Below are positions 46,182 through 54,630 of a stretch of DNA of 64,000 nt, piece after piece (position 1 is the stretch's first letter; each line of letters opens with the position of its first letter). Made by a program: the position numbers and the translations under genes. Source of the stretch: Mycobacteriales bacterium. Lineage in GTDB: Bacteria; Actinomycetota; Actinomycetes; Mycobacteriales; Mycobacteriaceae. The notes under the pieces were generated by a model that did no database searches, was not told where the DNA came from, and worked only from the letters and a program-made list of their open reading frames with translations. The stretch spans positions 62,001-126,000 of the forward strand of contig JAHABL010000003.1 in the NCBI GenBank assembly GCA_018376445.1, read 5' to 3'.

Positions 46182-46227
46182 GTAGGTTAGCCTTACCTAA
46201 TATAGACCGGTAACCATAGTGAGACAA
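46182..46227 (-). promoter_or_regulatory. Iron-regulated promoter of the metallophore operon with DtxR/IdeR box
   Basis: On the minus strand, TTGTCT (46227-46222) and TATATT (46204-46199) are separated by 17 bp, a good -35/-10 pair. A DtxR box overlaps the -10 and start region: gtaggttagccttacctaa on the plus strand at 46182-46200, 17 of 19 matches to the consensus. It lies 28 bp upstream of the NRPS 1 start. Repression by DtxR/IdeR with iron is the expected control. Confidence 0.88.
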
Positions 46228-46588
46228 CACCTATTTTGTGTATCTGAAAATGTCCCTATAGAGCCACCATGGAAACCCTTAAAAACCTTATGTGAAAAGG
46301 CTTTTATCAACTATTTCACACATGCGAGTGCGTCTGTGAAAAGTGTCTACTGTGCTCCACTTTTTTAGCGTTGACATGGAGTTATAGGTCAAACATCCAA
46401 ATTCCCTCCAGCCTTCATATATGAACATTTCTGCATGCCAATACTTCAGAAATTGGCAGACAACAGGAATGTCTTCCGAAGGACAAATACACCGAGTGGG
46501 TGGCAGTAGCCGCAACCACCGTCACCCACTCGGAGCACGATCACTATGGAATTACCGGATGGACTAACCGGGAGTACCCCCCCCACTA
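46228..46588. other. AT-rich gap upstream of the metallophore promoter
   Basis: I see no convincing gene here. A 75-codon minus-strand frame at 46288-46515 lacks a ribosome site and recognisable features. The stretch is much richer in A+T than its surroundings, and it ends in the hairpin at 46492-46533. Confidence 0.4.
46492..46533 (-). terminator. Possible terminator after the Gly/Pro/Tyr/Gln-rich membrane protein gene
   Basis: A perfect 11-bp inverted repeat CCGAGTGGGTG with a 20-nt loop lies 56 bp beyond the stop codon of the upstream minus-strand gene. On that strand TGTATTTG follows, so the T-run is weak. Confidence 0.45.
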
Positions 46589-47512
46589 CTACTCCGGCTT
46601 AGCCTCGTGAGATTCATCACCCTCACGCTTCTCGGCCGTACCCGGCTGCGCAAACGGGGCAGTCTCATGCGGAGTCGGAGCCGGACGGCCCTGTCCATAC
46701 TGCGACTGAGGACCCTGCAGACCCGCTGCCTCCGCACCACTCGGACGGCCATAGGGGGCACCCATAGGGCCACCCGCCACCGGCGGCATCGGCTGACTAT
46801 ACGGGGCGCCGAACGGAGCACCTCCAGGCTGGCCAGGTTGACCAGGCTGACCGAACGGGGCACCCGGGCCAGGCTGACCATAAGGAGCGCCATAGGGAGC
46901 AGCAGAACCAGGCTGGCCATAGGGGGCACCATAAGGAGCACCGGATCCGGGCTGGCCATAGGGAGCACCGTACGGAGACTGCCGCTGCCGACGGGCAGCC
47001 CGCTTCGCCTTCATAGCACCCATAGCGGACTTCATCTCGGAGAAATCAACAGACTCGCCACGCCAGTACACAGCCAGCGGACCCACCCACTCCAAGGCAA
47101 GCACCACAAACATAAAGACCGCGGTAACGGAGTAGAAGGCCGGCACCACATACACTGCCGCCACAATGGAGATGACGGCCATCATGAGCAGCAGAAGAGA
47201 GCTGAGGACGCGGTCCACCGGCGTACCGCGGCGCAGATAAGCGGTAGAGTAGATAGCGAACGGGAGGAGCAGCGCCAGCAGCACCACGAAGGTAATGAAC
47301 TTGCCGTTAACGTCCATGCCCTGCTGGAGAGCATCAGACTCCTGGGCCGCTAGCGGACCCAACTGGGCAAGCAGCACCCCGAAGACAAAGAGGGCGACAA
47401 TATGCCCGAAGCGGAAGGTCTCCAGCGCGATGTTCAGCTGGTGACGGAGTGCTGGACGCTTAGGTGCGTCCAGCGGTGCGCCCGGGAAGAAAGAATCCTG
47501 CGGGGGGGTCAT
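46589..47512 (-). CDS. Four-helix membrane protein with Tyr/Gly/Pro/Gln-rich repeat tail
   Basis: The 307-residue protein starts at the ATG at 47512 with GAAGGAG upstream. Residues about 35-160 contain four hydrophobic helices (for example IVALFVFGVLLAQLG and FITFVVLLALLLPFAI). A basic stretch KRAARRQRQ follows, then a tail of about 125 residues. The tail is made largely of repeats of APYGQPG and related units, ending in an acidic Glu/Lys segment. Similar low-complexity tails occur on actinobacterial envelope and septal membrane proteins, but I do not recognise a named family. It is next to serS and has no visible enzymatic motif. Confidence 0.65.
   Translation of the reverse strand: MTPPQDSFFPGAPLDAPKRPALRHQLNIALETFRFGHIVALFVFGVLLAQLGPLAAQESDALQQGMDVNGKFITFVVLLALLLPFAIYSTAYLRRGTPVDRVLSSLLLLMMAVISIVAAVYVVPAFYSVTAVFMFVVLALEWVGPLAVYWRGESVDFSEMKSAMGAMKAKRAARRQRQSPYGAPYGQPGSGAPYGAPYGQPGSAAPYGAPYGQPGPGAPFGQPGQPGQPGGAPFGAPYSQPMPPVAGGPMGAPYGRPSGAEAAGLQGPQSQYGQGRPAPTPHETAPFAQPGTAEKREGDESHEAKPE
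46793..46978 (-). repeat. In-frame tandem repeats encoding APYGQPG units
   Basis: The DNA for the repeat tail of the preceding membrane protein consists of imperfect tandem units encoding (S/G)APYGAPYGQPG. It begins as three near-identical 13-residue units and decays into PFGQPGQPGQPGG. Such arrays change copy number readily by slippage. Confidence 0.75.
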
Positions 47513-47706
47513 GTAGTCAACTCCTTCGATAGGCCGCCAACGAACTGACGGCACTCTACCCCTCTATCATTCCAAGAAAGCCAGCGATGAGCACCCCATA
47601 ACTCACAATAATCTCAAAACGCCCTCACCCACGTGGTCGGCCACACCAGGCCACCCACGTGGGTGAGGAACACTATCAAGAAAAGCAGGTTAACGCGGGC
47701 AGCGGG

Positions 47707-48975
47707 TTACCGTGGCTCGATAACCTCAAGGCCCACGTAAGGACGCAGCGCCTCCGGCACCACAATGGACCCATCCTCCTGCTGATGATTCTCCATAATG
47801 GCCACCAGCCAGCGCGTCGTTGCCAAGGTGCCATTGAGGGTAGCGGCAATCTGCGGCTTACCGTTCTCGTCGCGGTAGCGCACATTCAGGCGGCGCGCCT
47901 GGAACGTCGTGCAGTTGGAGGTGGACGTCAACTCGCGGTAGCAGTTCTGGCTCGGCACCCAGCCTTCGCAGTCGAACTTGCGGGCCGCAGACATACCCAG
48001 GTCGCCACCGGCAATATCAATAACCCGGTAGGGAACCTCCACCAAGCCCAGCATCTCCCGCTCCCAGCCCAGCAGCCGCTGGTGTTCTTCGCGGGCGTCT
48101 TCCGGCCTGCAGTAGATGAACATCTCCACCTTATTGAACTGGTGGACGCGGATAATACCGCGGGTGTCCTTACCGTAGGAGCCTGCCTCGCGGCGGAAGC
48201 AGCTGGAGTAGCCGGAATAGCGGATAGGGCCGTTAGACAGGTCGATAATCTCATCCTTGTGGTAGCCGGCCAGCGCCACCTCACTGGTGCCCACCAGGTA
48301 CAGGTCATCCGTCCCCAGGTGGTAGATCTCGTCATCGTGCTGCACGTTAAAGCCCGTGCCCTGCATGATCTCCGGAAGCACCAGCACAGGCGGAATCATC
48401 ATGGTGAAGCCATGCTCCACCGCCTTCTTCACCGCCAACTGTGTGAGCGCCATCTCCAGCAGCGCACCCGCACCCTTCAAAAAGTAGAAGCGAGAACCGG
48501 ACACCTTCACGCCACGCTGCATGTCCAGGATGTCGCACATCTCGGCCAGCTCCAGGTGGTCGCGGACCGGGAAGGAAAACTCGGGCACCGTGCCCACTTC
48601 CTCCAGCACCACAAAGTCATCCTCGCCACCAGCCGGGGCGCCATCCTCCACCATATTGGGGAGCAGACGCTGCAACTCCTCCACCTTGGCTTCGGCGTCG
48701 CGCTGTGCCGCCTCCGCTTCTTTCACCTTGGCGGCCAGCTCCTTTGCCTCCGCCAGCAGGGCGGGACGGTCCTCCTTGGACGCGGCACCGATCTTCTTGC
48801 CGAAGGTCTTTTGCTCGTTGCGGAGGGCGTCCGCGGACTGGATAGCGGCACGCCGGGACTCGTCAGCGACCAACAGATCATCCACCAGCGCAGGGTTCTC
48901 CCCACGGGTGCGCTGCGAGGTGCGGACGGCATCAGGGTTTTCACGCAAGAATTTAAGATCGATCACGCTCCTCAT
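47707..48975 (-). CDS. serS: Seryl-tRNA synthetase
   Basis: The 422-residue class II synthetase has an N-terminal antiparallel coiled-coil arm (about 30-105) that binds tRNA-Ser. Motif 2 is YSSCFRREAGSYGKDTRG, the segment before it is GTSEVAL, and motif 3 is NGTLATTRWLVAIMENHQ. Length is normal. I kept the ATG at 48975; the GTG three codons later (VIDLKFLRENPD) is the start often seen in relatives. Position next to the septum-formation-like gene matches Rv3834c-Rv3835. Confidence 0.95.
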   Translation of the reverse strand: MRSVIDLKFLRENPDAVRTSQRTRGENPALVDDLLVADESRRAAIQSADALRNEQKTFGKKIGAASKEDRPALLAEAKELAAKVKEAEAAQRDAEAKVEELQRLLPNMVEDGAPAGGEDDFVVLEEVGTVPEFSFPVRDHLELAEMCDILDMQRGVKVSGSRFYFLKGAGALLEMALTQLAVKKAVEHGFTMMIPPVLVLPEIMQGTGFNVQHDDEIYHLGTDDLYLVGTSEVALAGYHKDEIIDLSNGPIRYSGYSSCFRREAGSYGKDTRGIIRVHQFNKVEMFIYCRPEDAREEHQRLLGWEREMLGLVEVPYRVIDIAGGDLGMSAARKFDCEGWVPSQNCYRELTSTSNCTTFQARRLNVRYRDENGKPQIAATLNGTLATTRWLVAIMENHQQEDGSIVVPEALRPYVGLEVIEPR

Positions 48976-49092
48976 ACTAGTACGTTTCCGCGCTTATCCC
49001 AGCTTGCTGGCGTGGACCCGTCACCCCACCCACCTGGTAGAAAAGCACCCAACAACTACCCCCAGGCGCGAAAAGCGTGCACAATGGGGGTA

Positions 49093-50301
49093 ATGGCACG
49101 CTCACAGAAGAACGGCCCCCGCGCCGACAAGCACAAGAACCGGCAGCACGCCCGCAGCCCCAAGAAGCTGCAGTCCGACGCCGGAGCTACCGGCACGTCC
49201 ACCCCCCAGCAAGGTGACGATACCGCCCCGCAGGGTGACGGCACCGCCCGGCAGGGTGACAGCACCGCCGCCCCCGCCCGCTGGAGCCGCCGCCGCTGGC
49301 TCATCACCGTCGCCGCCGTGGTAGTAGGGGCCATCCTCGTCGCCCTCCTCATCAACCTCACTGTGGACAAAACCACCAGCCACCCCAACGAACTATCCGT
49401 GGCGGGAGCTATCCAAGCGGGTCCAGAATTCGCGCATGCCAGCATGGGCTCCTGCCTCAACTGGAACGACAAAAACCCCGGCGACCAGATCAGCTCCCTA
49501 GAAGAAGTCCCCTGCGAGGACAACCACCGCTTTGAGGTGGCCGGCATCATCGACCTCACCATGTACCCCTCCCAACGGTTCGGAGAAAACGCCGATCCGC
49601 TCAGCGCCGAACAGGTCGAAAGCCTGCGCCTCGGCGTGTGCCGACCCCTCGTCGACTCCTACCTGCCGCAAGGCCTCGACCCCGCCGGCCGGTTCCGCGT
49701 CGGCCTGCTCCACCCCGACGTAGGTGCCTGGAAACGCGGCGACCGCACCCTGGTCTGCGGCATTGAAGCCACCAACACGGCCAGCCCCGAATTCTCCGGC
49801 AAGGTGGGTAAACAGGACCAGTCCGTCAGCTGGGCGAACGGCACCTGCGTCTATGTGAACCCAGAACACCGCCACGACGTCCAGGACGTGGACTGCCGCA
49901 ACCCGCACATGATGGAAGTTGTGGGCACCGTGGACCTTTCCGCCAAGTTCGGCGACCGCATGCCCAGCAAGAAGGCGCAGAACGCCTACGCGGAGCGGCA
50001 GTGCGTGGCGATGGCCACCAGCTACATGGGTGGCCCCGAACAACTGCGCGCTACGACACTGACGGTGTTGTGGTCTCGCGTGTCCTTGGCCGGCTGGAAT
50101 GCTGGGTCCCGCAAGGTGACGTGTTCCTTGGCAAAAGCGGGAAAGAACGGGTTTGCCTCCCTGGAAGGCTCCGCGAAAGGCCCCTTCACTATTGACGGGA
50201 AGAAGCCGCGGAAGCCTCGTAAGCTGCCGCCGCGCGGTAACCAGCAGCTTCCCGACATGCACAATGATCCGCTGCTGAAGGATTCCGTCCCCGGCCTGTA
50301 A
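49093..50301 (+). CDS. Septum-formation-domain membrane protein, Rv3835-like
   Basis: The 402-residue protein has a basic, low-complexity cytoplasmic N-terminus (about 1-60). One membrane helix (WLITVAAVVVGAILVALLINL, about 66-88) follows. The extracytoplasmic part has two Cys-containing repeats: GSCLNW...VPCEDNHRFEVAG and GTCVYV...VDCRNPHMMEVVG. That pattern is the actinobacterial 'septum formation' domain (PF13845). Its biochemical role is not established. It is divergent from serS, exactly as Rv3835 is from Rv3834c. I chose the ATG at 49093; an ATG three codons upstream is possible. The reading frame is open far into serS antisense, which is not coding. Confidence 0.82.
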   Translation: MARSQKNGPRADKHKNRQHARSPKKLQSDAGATGTSTPQQGDDTAPQGDGTARQGDSTAAPARWSRRRWLITVAAVVVGAILVALLINLTVDKTTSHPNELSVAGAIQAGPEFAHASMGSCLNWNDKNPGDQISSLEEVPCEDNHRFEVAGIIDLTMYPSQRFGENADPLSAEQVESLRLGVCRPLVDSYLPQGLDPAGRFRVGLLHPDVGAWKRGDRTLVCGIEATNTASPEFSGKVGKQDQSVSWANGTCVYVNPEHRHDVQDVDCRNPHMMEVVGTVDLSAKFGDRMPSKKAQNAYAERQCVAMATSYMGGPEQLRATTLTVLWSRVSLAGWNAGSRKVTCSLAKAGKNGFASLEGSAKGPFTIDGKKPRKPRKLPPRGNQQLPDMHNDPLLKDSVPGL

Positions 50302-50351
50302 TCCGCCTGTTCCAGCGGGCAATATCGGCCACTAGCGGGAGGTTCCAACCC

Positions 50352-51290
50352 CTAGCGGGCGTTATCGAAGGTGGGGTTGACGCCTGGCGTATTGTTCGCC
50401 TTCCCCAAGGCCGCGGACTGGAGTGGATCGTGATAGTCCGGGTCGTCGTACTCCTCCGGCACGGTGCACACGAAGGGCGGTTCATCGTCACCCCAGCGCA
50501 GCACCTGCCACCCCCACTGCAGCATCTCGTCCCAGGATGGGGCGGCACCGTCACCGCCCCCACTGGTGGACGTAGTCGCAGTGCGGCATTCCGGCACCAG
50601 CTCAACCGTCTGAGTGTTGGTGAGGAAGTTCCAGTAGGCGTAACGCTTATCCACCTCCGGTGCCAGCATGGTAGTGAAGATGCGGATGACGGCTCCGTGG
50701 CTCACCAGCAGCACGTGCTTCGGGCTCGCGCCGGGCACCGCCATGTCTGCCGCGGCGGTAGGAGCCTCGGCCACAGCGGTGGTGTCTGCCTGGGTGGCGC
50801 GGATCTGCGGGAGCGCAAACTCACAGTAAAGACCCAACGCCGTCGGAGCATAGCGGGCCACAATCTGGCGGGTAGACTCCCCCAACGGGCCCGGCGTAGC
50901 AGTGTCCACCTCCCCCTGTAGCCAGCTGTAGTAGGTGCGCAGCCACTGCTTCATAATGTCCGGGTTGTCCTTGATGGTGGCGTTCTCCCAGTCCCCCACC
51001 TGCGTCTCAACAATGCCCGGTACAATCCGCAGCTCCGGAAACTCCTCATCCGCTAGGTCCGGGTTGGCCTCACGCATACCCTGGAGAATCAGCCGCCCTG
51101 TTTGGCGGGCCCGCAGCGCCTCCGAGGTGGCCACCACGGCCAGGCTGCGGGGGTCGGTAGCACGCCCCCACTCCACTGCCTGCTGCATACCCGCTGGGGT
51201 GAGGGAGGTGCCGGGGAGGTCCGTATCGAGAACGCCCTGGACATTAGCTTCGGTTTGACCGTGGCGGAGCAACACTAGATGCGGGATCAT
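50352..51290 (-). CDS. Phosphoglycerate-mutase-family (histidine) phosphatase, Rv3837c-like
   Basis: The 312-residue protein carries the catalytic LLRHGQTEAN (phospho-His), the second-shell TSEALRARQTG and the second catalytic His in VSHGAVIR. It lacks evidence for being the glycolytic mutase and is probably a broad phosphatase. The start ATG at 51290 has AAGGAG 6 nt upstream. A poorly conserved insertion (about 155-185, Ala/Thr-rich) and a Gly/Ser linker make it longer than the roughly 230-residue mycobacterial counterpart. It follows pheA, as in M. tuberculosis. Confidence 0.88.
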   Translation of the reverse strand: MIPHLVLLRHGQTEANVQGVLDTDLPGTSLTPAGMQQAVEWGRATDPRSLAVVATSEALRARQTGRLILQGMREANPDLADEEFPELRIVPGIVETQVGDWENATIKDNPDIMKQWLRTYYSWLQGEVDTATPGPLGESTRQIVARYAPTALGLYCEFALPQIRATQADTTAVAEAPTAAADMAVPGASPKHVLLVSHGAVIRIFTTMLAPEVDKRYAYWNFLTNTQTVELVPECRTATTSTSGGGDGAAPSWDEMLQWGWQVLRWGDDEPPFVCTVPEEYDDPDYHDPLQSAALGKANNTPGVNPTFDNAR

Positions 51291-51348
51291 GAACTCTCCT
51301 TGCTTCGGGACGATTGTGGGGGCGATACGTGGGGCAGGCGCGCGACCG

Positions 51349-52272
51349 CTAGACGCTGTCGCCGCGGCGTAGCTGCTCCACCCACTCCAGGGAAGGCTGA
51401 AAATCGGGGGGTACCGAGCCGCTATCCCGGTAGGCGGGCCACGAGCCCAGGTAGCGCACCCATTCGGCACGCCGGTAGAGGCCCTGTAAGGTTTCCGCCA
51501 CGGCAGCATCGTCGATGTGGCCGACGCAATCGATATAGAAGTTGTAGGTGCCGAACTTTTCGCGGGTGGGGCGGGACTCAATGCGGGACAAGTCCACGCC
51601 GCGCAGCCCAAACTCGTTCATGGCATTGACCAGTGTGCCTGGCTCGTTGGGGAGGCGGAACACCACAGAGGTGCGGTCGGCGCCGGTGCGCGGGGTAGGG
51701 GCGGCGGGCTTCCCCACCAGGATGAACCGGGTGTAGGCGCCCTGCACGTCGGCGACGCCTGCGGCCAGGCTAGCGAGGCCCAGGATTTCCCCAGCGCGGG
51801 CGGGGGCGAATGCGGCGTCAAGGCGGCCCAGGGCGACATCTTCGGCAGCGGCGGCGGTGGAGTTGGTGATGACTATGTCCACGCCGGGGAGGTGCTGTTC
51901 GACCCACTGGCGTACCTGGGCGAGGGCCACTGGGTGGGACCCAATGGTGTGGATGTCGCCGAGCTCCATCCCCTCTCTTACCAGTAGGGAAAACACCACG
52001 GGTACTTCTGTTTCCGCGAAGATCTGGAGTCGGTCTCCGCGGGCTAGGCTATCCAGGGTGGTGGTGACGGGTCCGTCAACAAAGTTTTCGGTGGGCACCA
52101 GGGCAAAGTCGACGCTGCCGTCCTGCACCATCTGCAGTGCTTCCTGCGGGGTAGCTGCCGGGATTGTCTGCTCCACCTGCTGCAGGGCGCGTATTGGCTT
52201 ATCGTCAATAATTTGCCGGAGGGCTGCCTCGCTGAATGTACCGACAGGGCCGAGGAATGAAATGCTGGTCAC
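51349..52272 (-). CDS. pheA: Prephenate dehydratase
   Basis: The 307-residue monofunctional enzyme decarboxylates and dehydrates prephenate to phenylpyruvate in phenylalanine synthesis. The catalytic domain begins with FLGPVGTFSEAAL and contains the GAYTRFILVG motif (TRF). A C-terminal ACT domain includes SRIESRPT, the phenylalanine-binding region for feedback inhibition. No chorismate mutase domain is fused. It lies 58 bp before the phosphatase gene and 20 bp beyond the end of the next membrane protein gene. Confidence 0.95.
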   Translation of the reverse strand: MTSISFLGPVGTFSEAALRQIIDDKPIRALQQVEQTIPAATPQEALQMVQDGSVDFALVPTENFVDGPVTTTLDSLARGDRLQIFAETEVPVVFSLLVREGMELGDIHTIGSHPVALAQVRQWVEQHLPGVDIVITNSTAAAAEDVALGRLDAAFAPARAGEILGLASLAAGVADVQGAYTRFILVGKPAAPTPRTGADRTSVVFRLPNEPGTLVNAMNEFGLRGVDLSRIESRPTREKFGTYNFYIDCVGHIDDAAVAETLQGLYRRAEWVRYLGSWPAYRDSGSVPPDFQPSLEWVEQLRRGDSV

Positions 52273-52292
52273 GTTCCCAGCTTACCTACTCT

Positions 52293-53240
52293 TCAGATGG
52301 AGCTTCCGCAGTTCTCCCCACAGACCAGGATGAACTCGCCGCGCTCTGCATGCCAGCACACTAAGCCGATGACGGACTCGCGGATGGTCTGCATCTGTTT
52401 CGCCTCACTCGCTCGGGAGTCCAGGTTCATAGCACCCGACACCAGTGCGCACGCCAGCGGATACTTCGGGTTGTAGGTGGAGATCATGCGGCTCATGTCC
52501 TTGGGGTTCTTCACCATCGCACAGTGCAGATGCACGCCCCCGTTAACGAAGTAGGGCAGGCCTGAGCCCTTCGCCAGATGGTCGCTCATCATCACGGTTT
52601 GGGCGGGGAAGTGGTTGGCCAGGTAGTCGAAGAGTTCCCCGCGGGTGGGAATGAGGAGAGCGATGGGGAGGGCAGATTCCGCCATCTCGTCGACGTCGAG
52701 CCAGGTGCATCCTTCTCCGAAGGAGGTGCGGAGGTTCTTGTCGAGGGTGGCACGGGCAACCTGGATGATGCGTGTGTCGCCCACCACGACACCGCCCATT
52801 TCGGCGGCCTCGGCCACTGCTTGCGTCACCGTACGCTCCGCCAGATTTGTGACGGTGGTCACATCTTTGGTGCCATCTGCTGTCAACTCCGACCCTGCCG
52901 CCCCCGGCGACGCCGCACCACCGTCACCCCCCACACCAGCAGTCTGCCGTGCCGCCTGCACCTTCCGACGATGCGACAACACCCCATACACAAACAGCAA
53001 AAGCCCTGCAACAACAAGGAAAATGCCATACAACACGTTACGAATCGTGGTGCCATCCACCGAATGACCCCCAAACGGCAACAACCCCGGAACGGCGAGC
53101 ATCGCCACACCGGCACCGAAAAGCACCACTCCCACAATGGACAAGAGAACGGTACGAACACTCACTTTGGCAGCATTAGCTGGATGATCGTTATGTGTGG
53201 GCACGTGAAAAACTCTACCGTTCGCTAATCTATAAGGCAT
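52293..53240 (-). CDS. Two-helix membrane protein of unknown function
   Basis: The 315-residue product has two membrane helices (LLSIVGVVLFGAGVAMLAV near 30-50 and YGIFLVVAGLLLFVYGVL near 68-88). A Gly/Ala linker follows, then a soluble domain (about 135-315) that I cannot assign. It contains GEGCTWLDVDE, PFVNGGVHLHCAMV-like text and a terminal CWH...CGENCG with three Cys and a His that could bind metal. The ATG at 53240 has GGGAG 9 nt upstream, but its first bases overlap the start codon of the divergent LCP gene. A GTG at 53201 is an alternative. Confidence 0.6.
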   Translation of the reverse strand: MPYRLANGRVFHVPTHNDHPANAAKVSVRTVLLSIVGVVLFGAGVAMLAVPGLLPFGGHSVDGTTIRNVLYGIFLVVAGLLLFVYGVLSHRRKVQAARQTAGVGGDGGAASPGAAGSELTADGTKDVTTVTNLAERTVTQAVAEAAEMGGVVVGDTRIIQVARATLDKNLRTSFGEGCTWLDVDEMAESALPIALLIPTRGELFDYLANHFPAQTVMMSDHLAKGSGLPYFVNGGVHLHCAMVKNPKDMSRMISTYNPKYPLACALVSGAMNLDSRASEAKQMQTIRESVIGLVCWHAERGEFILVCGENCGSSI

Positions 53241-54630
53241 GGATGCCACTCCCAAGGGTCGGTCTTCCCGCCGATCTCGCCGGGGTAAGAAAAAAGCCTC
53301 GGAGAACACGTACGCCGCACCGCAGCAACCCGAATATTGGGACGCCGCTGCCGGGCAGTGGGTGAACCATGCCCCGAAGCCCCAAAAAACCCACCCCAGC
53401 GGCCCTGCCCAACGCCACGCCCGGCGCATTAACCCCACCAAAGCTGCCGACGCCCAGCCCTACCAAGGCCCACGCCCCGACGCCGACTGGCGGCCCTCCA
53501 CCGTGGACGACTCCATCGGCGCCGCCTACCGCAGCAACTTCCACGTCACCCCCAGCACCCCCGCCGGCGGCCCCTACCCGCCCGGCAGCCCCTACGTCGC
53601 TGGCGGCTACCCAGCCTACGGACCCGTTCCCCCCTACGACCCCGACGACACTGCCGAAACGGAGAAAACCGGCATCCGCACCACTCTCCGGAAAATCGGG
53701 AAAACCCTCAAGTGGATCCTCATCGTCACGGTAATCCTCGCCCTCATCAGTGCAATCGCCGGAGCCATCACCTTCAGCACGAACGTCACCCGCATCGACG
53801 CACTAAGCGAACACATGATCGGCCGCACCAGCGGAACCAACTGGCTGCTGGTCGGCTCCGACTCCCGCGCCGGCATGTCTGCCAGCAAGCAGAAGAAGCT
53901 CGAAACCGGAGGCGACCTGGGCTCGCAGCGCACCGACACCATCATGCTGATGCACATCCCTTACGGTGGTGGGCAGCGCGTCCTGGTGTCCATCCCGCGC
54001 GACTCCTACGTCAACATCCCCGGCTACGGCATGGGCAAGATCAACTCCTCCTTCGCCCTCGGCGGTCCGCAGCTGCTGGTGAAAACCATTGAGCAGGCCG
54101 CAGGCGTGCACATCAACCACTACATGGAGATCGGCTTGGGTGGCTTCGCCGACATGACCGACGCCATTGACGGTGTGAAGATCTGCCCCAAGTACCCCAT
54201 CAATGACCCGTTCGCCGGCCTCTACATTAAGACCGGCTGCCAGATTGCTGACGGCAAGGTGGCGCTGGGTTACGTTCGGAGCCGCCAAACCCCGCGCGGC
54301 GACCTGGACCGTGTTGCCCACCAGCGGGAGTTCCTGGAGAGCTTCGTGAAGAAGGCCACCAGCCCGGCCACGATGCTCAACCCCTTCGACTTCTACCCGC
54401 TGATGAAGGCGGCCGGCGGTTCCCTCACCATCGACAAGAAGACCTACGTCATCAACCTGGCGTGGCTGCTGTTCAACCTGTCCCGCAGCCACATCATGAC
54501 CACCATCCCCATTGGTGACATGGTGACGAACGAGGCCGGCGCCGTGGTGCTGTGGAACGACGAAACCACCCAATTCTGGGGCCACATCGCCCAAGGCACC
54601 GATATTCCCGACTATTTGTTGAGCAATTAG
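53239..54630 (+). CDS. LytR-CpsA-Psr family cell-wall glycopolymer ligase
   Basis: The 463-residue protein has a basic and Pro-rich cytoplasmic region (1-150), one membrane helix (WILIVTVILALISAIAGAI, about 155-178) and an extracytoplasmic LCP domain. The LCP motifs are WLLVGSDSRAGM, QRTDTIMLMHIP, SIPRDSYVNIPGYG and the Arg-rich SRQTPRGDLDR. In mycolate bacteria LCP enzymes attach arabinogalactan to peptidoglycan, linking this gene to glf/glfT2 at the other end of the window. C. glutamicum has an LCP gene in the same pheA neighbourhood. The 3' end is embedded in a 39-bp tandem repeat. No clear ribosome site precedes the ATG, so a leaderless message is possible. Confidence 0.88.
   Translation: MDATPKGRSSRRSRRGKKKASENTYAAPQQPEYWDAAAGQWVNHAPKPQKTHPSGPAQRHARRINPTKAADAQPYQGPRPDADWRPSTVDDSIGAAYRSNFHVTPSTPAGGPYPPGSPYVAGGYPAYGPVPPYDPDDTAETEKTGIRTTLRKIGKTLKWILIVTVILALISAIAGAITFSTNVTRIDALSEHMIGRTSGTNWLLVGSDSRAGMSASKQKKLETGGDLGSQRTDTIMLMHIPYGGGQRVLVSIPRDSYVNIPGYGMGKINSSFALGGPQLLVKTIEQAAGVHINHYMEIGLGGFADMTDAIDGVKICPKYPINDPFAGLYIKTGCQIADGKVALGYVRSRQTPRGDLDRVAHQREFLESFVKKATSPATMLNPFDFYPLMKAAGGSLTIDKKTYVINLAWLLFNLSRSHIMTTIPIGDMVTNEAGAVVLWNDETTQFWGHIAQGTDIPDYLLSN

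Noticed and set aside
46288..46515. 75-codon minus frame upstream of the metallophore promoter
   Set aside because: AT-rich random-looking translation without a ribosome site; the stretch is better read as untranslated DNA with a hairpin.
47659..49092. Upstream 470 codons of an 880-codon plus frame leading into the septum-formation-like gene
   Set aside because: This part is antisense to serS; the real gene starts at the ATG near 49093 with basic N-terminus and one membrane helix.
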